A stretch of 11,962 nucleotides of DNA. Origin: an uncultured Roseburia sp. Its GTDB lineage: Bacteria > Bacillota_A > Clostridia > Lachnospirales > Lachnospiraceae. The DNA lies in assembly GCA_900753715.1 (NCBI GenBank), contig CAAEAE010000179.1, positions 1 to 11,962 on the forward strand, given 5' to 3'. A model generated the notes under the pieces. It saw only the letters and a list, made by a program, of their open reading frames with translations, made no database searches and had not been told where the DNA came from. The translations under genes and the position numbers were made by a program. Of this stretch, positions 7,345 to 11,962 are shown piece after piece (the first letter of the stretch is position 1; the number at the start of each line of letters is the position of its first letter).

Positions 7345-10338
7345 CTAACTGATTTTATGGTCAGAACCCAGTCTGATTTTTAAAACATATCTGCCTGCCA
7401 GATTTTCATCCCGCAAAAACGGCTTAATGTAGGTGCCTCTTTGTACTCCTTTTTTGCAGGGAATGGATACAGTAACACTTTCGTTTACTTTCCTTGCCTC
7501 GATTTGGTAAAAGAGAGTTCCGGACTTTTTGAACATGGGGGCCCGATCCAGCGCCGACATTACATCAATATCAGGAAGCTGGAAACTCTTATTTCCGCTT
7601 TCAAAAGTAATATGAATTTGAACCCCACCAAAAATTTTTCTGTTTGCCGAAATAGCATAAGTAATGGTTTCCTTAGAAACGTTAGAGAATAAATAGTCCG
7701 TTCCCATGGAATAATCACTCTCACCATCTCTTCTGAATTCTGCAAAAACAGAAAAATAGTAATTTTCCGGTTCATTGGAATCAATCACCAAGCCACAATC
7801 ATATTGATACTGCTTTAATGGAATATACTTTCTTATTGTCTTTGTATCAGAAATATCCTCAGGGAACCGGTCATGCCTGTATAACACTACAAATCCGGTT
7901 GCATTTTGAGGCTGATCCAGCGTAATCATTATTTTGCCATTCACAAGATCCACATGGTTGATTTTTACGGTACCGCCCCTGCTTGCTCTTGCAATGGTAC
8001 CAATGACAGCAGAACCTGCCTTGACAACCACCGCAAGGACATAGATCAGTTCCTCTCCGTCATGCATAAAAGTTCCCATTGTTGCCGACGTTTTTTTCAC
8101 GACCAGCGGATTCATTGTGCTCTCTAAAGTCGAAATCGAAACTAAATCGCCGCTCAAAAAATCCGGTTTCTTTTGCGAATAAAAGAATTGGATCTCATTT
8201 CCTTCCGGATTCTTCCATTCCACCCGATATTCATTCCCCTGCGTTGGCTTGATAATCAACCTTTCTATGGGTAACGGTGGACACGTTGGCGTTCCGGATA
8301 CACAGACACCTCTGGTATTGGTTTTTGTTATTCCAATTGCGTATGTCAGGTAAATTTTGTATGTATACTCTTTATCATTGTCCAGTTCTCTATCTACAAA
8401 ATTACTTCTGCTGTTGCACTTTAATTTTGTAGTTTTTCCCGAAGGATCCGTTCTTTCAATGTTAACGGTGGCATTGTCCCCAATCGGATTCCACTTCAGT
8501 TGAAGCAATCCATCTCCCGCTGCGATCGTAACGCCGGAGATCTCAAACAGATTACTGACTGCGTCTTTATACACCAATGCATTAGAGTAAACTCCGGCCC
8601 TTTCTGCAAAAACAGCATAGAAGTAAGGCACTCCGGACATGACATTCTGGTCATTGATATTGCACATACTGATTCTTCCCACCAGGGTACCGTCCTGAAC
8701 GTTGATCGGTATCGCACCTTCTTTTCTGACTACTGAGTAATAAAGTGATCCTGCTGTTGCACTCTTCTTCCATGACAAAACATTTACCTTCGCAGATGGA
8801 TCTGCTACGACAACCAGTCCCGTGGGTTCAGCCGGCGGATACCCGGCAATGATCTCTCTCACCCCGGGGCAGTCATTACACGCTTCGTATGCTTTGATAC
8901 ATGCCTCGACTATTTCAGTCTCATTTTTTCCACTCTGCGCAATCTTTTTATATTTTTCTGCAATTTCAATTCCATTTCTGATTTCTTCTTCAAGGGCTGG
9001 CTCCGTGTAACCCGGAGAATATTTTTTTATGCTTTCTAATTGCCTTTTCGCCTCATAATATTTTTTCTCGCGACACGCTTTTTTCATGTCTTCCACTGCT
9101 GAACCAACCCTGCTTTTCAGGTCATTTAACCGTTCTTTCAGCAAAGCCACCCTGTCCAATCCCGGCCAATATTTCTCAGCATCCTTCATATGCATTTCCG
9201 CGACGCCGAAATCCATCACGTCTAACGCATCTGAGGCTAACTCGCATAAGGAAACCGCTTTATCAATATTTTCAAATTTAAAACCACATTTACAGACATT
9301 TATCACAGCATCATTGACGGTTCCGCATTTGGGACATTTCACCTGTAACTCCAGACCACAGGCTTTACATACTTTCCTTCCGTCAGAAGTATTATTTATG
9401 CAGCCGCATCTGCAGATTTTAATATGTGGATTTTCCTTTTGCCCAACTTCTGCTATGGGAACAGGAATCTTTTCCATCTTGCAAAATGCAATGAATAAAT
9501 TCTCGGCATCTCTCCTGTTTTTTAAAATTTCCGTAAGTCTGCCAATAAAGTCCGAGCAAGTATCTTGTGTCAGTTCACCGCTTAATTCAAAGAAAGTCTT
9601 TACTTCATCAAGAATATTCTTTCTTGCATTATATTCGAGATATTTATCATAAATCTGTTTCGAAGCGTCATCCTTGAAACATTCCTCACACTGTCCGCAA
9701 AGTTTTGAGCCGGATCCGCTCACACTGTCGTTCTTGTAAAACTCTTTCGTTTTTCTTTCTTTGGCTCTCTGTTTCAGCGTATCACAAGGTAAATTCCGTG
9801 GATTTTTTACGGAGGTACCCGCATACAGAAATTCATACAGATTCGTGGCGTTAAAACTCTTCAGCAGAGCATTCATACCGTTATATTTATCCGCATTCTG
9901 TGGTTTTGTTTTATAATATTTATCATAAATTGCCTGATAGTTTCCCCCTTGAGACGCAACAATTTTTATCCCCAGTGCGGAAGCTCTTCTTTTTACAGTT
10001 TCCACATCCACTTTCAATTTCTTCGCCATTTTCTCAATGGTGTCCTGTGGAATTTCTGTCTTCTTGATCATTTTCAGAGTTTTGTCTATCGGGCCGTATG
10101 TTTTTTCACAGGCATCTTTGATCAACTCAGCTCTTATATTTTCCGGTCCAATCATGTCTTTTTTAATCTCAGAAAGCATTTGCGTATACTTCCGGTACTC
10201 CGCCCCATGATTAAAATCGTTTGCTTTGCTGGACCAGAACTTTCTTTTTTCTTCTATTTTTTGTGCAATCACAGTCTCATCCTGAACCGGATTGGGATCA
10301 AAATCCAATCCAAGAATGATGTACCAGTTCTCTGTCAT
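7345..10338 (-). CDS. J-like / zinc-ribbon / FN3-repeat scaffold protein (Hsp70 partner)
   Basis: This 997-residue multidomain protein is probably the co-chaperone or scaffold linking the upstream Hsp70 to the GTPases. Residues 4-65 resemble a J domain (NWYIILGL helix, then a basic helix KRKFWSSKA), but N-D-F at 40-42 stands where HPD is expected. Residues 95-126 look like a helix-turn-helix. C214/C217/C220 and a cluster of CxC/CxxC knuckles (309/311, 324/327, 335/338, 349/351) indicate zinc ribbons. Residues 357-500 are charged helices resembling TPR or coiled-coil repeats. From about 500 to 890 come beta repeats of FN3 type; three have the core Trp (W523, W616, W708) and the fourth lacks it. 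A distinct beta-rich C-terminus follows. No signal peptide or membrane helix is seen, so it is cytosolic. The ATG has GGAG eight bases upstream. It lies 62 bases after hsp70, across a terminator. Domain calls are by eye: the zinc ribbons are secure, J and HTH less so. Confidence 0.85.
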   Translation of the reverse strand: MTENWYIILGLDFDPNPVQDETVIAQKIEEKRKFWSSKANDFNHGAEYRKYTQMLSEIKKDMIGPENIRAELIKDACEKTYGPIDKTLKMIKKTEIPQDTIEKMAKKLKVDVETVKRRASALGIKIVASQGGNYQAIYDKYYKTKPQNADKYNGMNALLKSFNATNLYEFLYAGTSVKNPRNLPCDTLKQRAKERKTKEFYKNDSVSGSGSKLCGQCEECFKDDASKQIYDKYLEYNARKNILDEVKTFFELSGELTQDTCSDFIGRLTEILKNRRDAENLFIAFCKMEKIPVPIAEVGQKENPHIKICRCGCINNTSDGRKVCKACGLELQVKCPKCGTVNDAVINVCKCGFKFENIDKAVSLCELASDALDVMDFGVAEMHMKDAEKYWPGLDRVALLKERLNDLKSRVGSAVEDMKKACREKKYYEAKRQLESIKKYSPGYTEPALEEEIRNGIEIAEKYKKIAQSGKNETEIVEACIKAYEACNDCPGVREIIAGYPPAEPTGLVVVADPSAKVNVLSWKKSATAGSLYYSVVRKEGAIPINVQDGTLVGRISMCNINDQNVMSGVPYFYAVFAERAGVYSNALVYKDAVSNLFEISGVTIAAGDGLLQLKWNPIGDNATVNIERTDPSGKTTKLKCNSRSNFVDRELDNDKEYTYKIYLTYAIGITKTNTRGVCVSGTPTCPPLPIERLIIKPTQGNEYRVEWKNPEGNEIQFFYSQKKPDFLSGDLVSISTLESTMNPLVVKKTSATMGTFMHDGEELIYVLAVVVKAGSAVIGTIARASRGGTVKINHVDLVNGKIMITLDQPQNATGFVVLYRHDRFPEDISDTKTIRKYIPLKQYQYDCGLVIDSNEPENYYFSVFAEFRRDGESDYSMGTDYLFSNVSKETITYAISANRKIFGGVQIHITFESGNKSFQLPDIDVMSALDRAPMFKKSGTLFYQIEARKVNESVTVSIPCKKGVQRGTYIKPFLRDENLAGRYVLKIRLGSDHKIS

Positions 10339-10353
10339 GATTCGGTCTCCTCT

Positions 10354-10398
10354 AAAAAAATCCCGCTATCCATCTCCGGATAAACAGCGGGATTTTTT
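10354..10398 (-). terminator. Intrinsic terminator between hsp70 and the J-like gene
   Basis: A perfect 13-bp inverted repeat (10355-10367 pairing with 10386-10398, GC core TCCCGCT/AGCGGGA) encloses an 18-base loop. On the minus strand it starts two bases after the hsp70 TAA and is followed by a run of seven T. The flanking A and T runs make it potentially bidirectional. The T run ends only three bases before the AGAGGAGA ribosome binding site of the next gene. It should reduce, rather than necessarily abolish, transcription into the downstream genes, because no promoter fits in the remaining 15 bases. Confidence 0.85.
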
Positions 10399-10399
10399 C

Positions 10400-11962
10400 T
10401 TACATTACAACCATTCGTTTTGATTTTTCTTTCAGTTCATCTACTTTTTCTTCTGCCATAATGCCTTTCGCCTGCATAGTGGCATGTACTTCGCGATTCG
10501 TTGTCTTATCAATGCCGCTAACTTCCAAAATGCCCTCTGTATTTAAGGTAAAAGTTATTTCAATGGGAGCACCTGCCGGCAGATTTCCCGGTAATTCCAA
10601 TGTAGCTGTTCCTAAGACAAAATCTTCATCAACATCATAATACTCTTCCATGAAGTCACTTTCGTATACTACTAATTCACAGCTCTGCTGATTTGCATCA
10701 TGGGTGCCAAATGTCCTTGATACAGAGATTGAGCCGTCCGGCATGGACTGATTCTTAATAATCATATTGCAGCATTTCGGCTGATCCTTCATCAGAATCT
10801 CAATCGCAAAACTCTTTGTTGTAGCCACAACCACTTTTTTCGTCTTTCCGCCAATGCTCATCATTTCCGGCTGAACGGCCAGATCTTCCTTATAATCGTC
10901 AGCATTAATTTCCTTTGTTGTACCACTGACATTGACAGTCGTTTCACCGGAATCTCCCGGTTCCAGACTCTTTTGATTATTTATGTATACATTAACTGCA
11001 TGAATTGCCGCGCCCTTTGCGACTGCTTCGTCCGGGTCAAGGATCTGGGGTGTCATCCCGTATTTGTCAACCAGTGCCTTTGCCACCTGCGGCATTCTTG
11101 TGGAACCACCTACCAGAAGGATTTCATCGACGTTGTATCCTTTTTCTTTTGCAACCGCAATTGCAGCATCTGTTTTTTCAAGTGCTTCCCCAAGCAAGGT
11201 AGAAGTAAGCTCATCAAACTTTTCTCTGGAAAGGTTGATACGTGCTCTTAAACCTGCAGCATCAAGCATGACAGGCACTTCTTCTCTGGAAGTCAACTGT
11301 TTTTTCGCATTCTCAGCTTTCAGTCTCATATCCTGCTGCGAGTACTCATCAAACTCACCGTCAAAACCGGTAGCAGCAATAAACTCTTCCGCAAGATATC
11401 GCATGACTGCCTCATCCCAATCTTTTCCACCAAGTTCGTGATTACCGTCTGAACATACAACCTCGATTTTTTCAGAGCTGATGCTCATGATCGTAACATC
11501 AAATGTTCCGCCACCCAGGTCGAATACCAGGATTGTTTTGGCCTCCTGTTCTTTTGCACATCCATAATATAATGCCGCTGCTGTAGGCTCGCTGATAATT
11601 TCCAGAACATTAAGCCCTGCAATGATACCTGCATTTTTAGTCGCTGTTCTTTCGGCCGTTCCAAAATATGCAGGACAGGTAATAACCACGTCCTTTACCT
11701 CTGTATTGAGAAGTTGGGCAGCATCTCCTGTTACCTTTCTTAAAATATATGCCGACACTTCTTCCGGAGACTTATCTTCTCCATTATAATTAATTGCAAA
11801 GTCGGTTTTTCCCATCAATGTCTTTACAAGTGAAATTGTGTTATTCGGATCAATTACCGCATTTTCCTTTGCGACCTGGCCTACCACAACCTGATTCGGA
11901 CTTGCAAAATTTACAACCGAGGGGGTGGTATTCGTTCCCTCTGAATTATTGACAACGGTTGC
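10400..11962 (-). CDS. Hsp70/DnaK-like chaperone, lidless, N-terminus outside window
   Basis: This is an Hsp70-family ATPase chaperone, cut at its 5' end by the window edge; 520 residues are visible. The frame stays open upstream of a GTG at 11887, and the 25 extra codons match Hsp70 (NTTPSVV, then VVGQVAKENAV), so that GTG is not the start. About 25 residues, including the first phosphate motif DLGTTNS, should lie outside. Visible landmarks, in fragment numbering, are EPTAAALYYG (about 125), the phosphate-2 motif FDLGGGTFD (about 147) and the adenosine motif LLVGGSTRMP (about 282). The substrate-binding beta domain follows, ending near EGILEVSGIDK. The protein stops about 40 residues later (KSKRMVVM) where DnaK would continue with a roughly 130-residue helical lid. 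The usual interdomain linker VLLLD is replaced by an EDLAVQ-type stretch after a polar insertion. The missing lid, and a J-like partner gene next door instead of grpE/dnaJ, argue against housekeeping DnaK. Family assignment is very secure; the client is unknown. Confidence 0.95.
   Translation of the reverse strand, partial: ATVVNNSEGTNTTPSVVNFASPNQVVVGQVAKENAVIDPNNTISLVKTLMGKTDFAINYNGEDKSPEEVSAYILRKVTGDAAQLLNTEVKDVVITCPAYFGTAERTATKNAGIIAGLNVLEIISEPTAAALYYGCAKEQEAKTILVFDLGGGTFDVTIMSISSEKIEVVCSDGNHELGGKDWDEAVMRYLAEEFIAATGFDGEFDEYSQQDMRLKAENAKKQLTSREEVPVMLDAAGLRARINLSREKFDELTSTLLGEALEKTDAAIAVAKEKGYNVDEILLVGGSTRMPQVAKALVDKYGMTPQILDPDEAVAKGAAIHAVNVYINNQKSLEPGDSGETTVNVSGTTKEINADDYKEDLAVQPEMMSIGGKTKKVVVATTKSFAIEILMKDQPKCCNMIIKNQSMPDGSISVSRTFGTHDANQQSCELVVYESDFMEEYYDVDEDFVLGTATLELPGNLPAGAPIEITFTLNTEGILEVSGIDKTTNREVHATMQAKGIMAEEKVDELKEKSKRMVVM

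Noticed and set aside
9086..9652. 188-codon plus-strand open frame
   Set aside because: It lies fully antisense to the J-like protein gene, whose coding sense is clear from zinc ribbons and FN3 repeats; no ribosome site or recognisable product.
10400..11962. Housekeeping dnaK assignment
   Set aside because: No lid, no normal linker, no grpE or canonical dnaJ beside it, and a J-like protein without HPD follows; better treated as a specialised Hsp70.
1..11962. CRISPR array, tRNA/rRNA, insertion sequence, integrase or prophage genes
   Set aside because: No regularly spaced direct repeats, cloverleaf-like segments, transposase or recombinase motifs were seen on either strand.

Overview
The window looks like an accessory locus from a low-to-medium-GC Firmicute, most likely a gut Clostridia/Lachnospiraceae-type bacterium. 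I infer this from the strong AGGAGG-type ribosome binding sites, the codon style, the tightly packed single-strand operon and the general look of the proteins. No rRNA, tRNA, CRISPR array, transposase or integrase is visible. Apart from a terminator-like hairpin at the extreme left edge, everything supportable lies on the minus strand, so the text runs from high to low coordinates.

The right part (11962 to about 847) is one gene train. It opens with an Hsp70 homologue whose N-terminus lies beyond the window and which has no C-terminal lid. An intrinsic-terminator-like hairpin follows, with the ribosome binding site of the next gene directly behind it. Next come a 997-residue protein with a J-like domain, Cys-rich zinc ribbons, a helical middle and FN3-like beta repeats; a soluble zinc-ribbon GTPase-like protein; an 883-residue GAP1-type protein (GTPase-associated protein 1, N2/M-type N-terminus); and a second zinc-ribbon GTPase-like protein that carries two transmembrane helices. 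Gaps between these genes are 11, 24 and 12 bases. After them, through ATGA and GTGA stop/start overlaps, come a 75-residue membrane protein and a 205-residue multi-pass membrane protein. A further membrane ORF continues in the same frame after a single TGA, so the last two may be one gene broken by a nonsense change.

The combination of Hsp70, a J-like scaffold, two GTPases and GAP1 resembles the GTPase/GAP1 modules described computationally as components of NTP-dependent biological conflict systems. Its biochemical function is, to my knowledge, not established. A reasonable inference is a chaperone-linked GTPase switch with one soluble and one membrane-anchored GTPase, and small membrane proteins as candidate outputs.

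The left 850 bases are a separate unit. A 113-residue helical protein of unknown function has its own TATAAT-type promoter, a strong ribosome binding site and its own intrinsic terminator. Beyond it, positions 1 to 320 are dense in inverted repeats, with a doubtful 67-codon ORF and a plus-strand terminator-like hairpin at the window edge.
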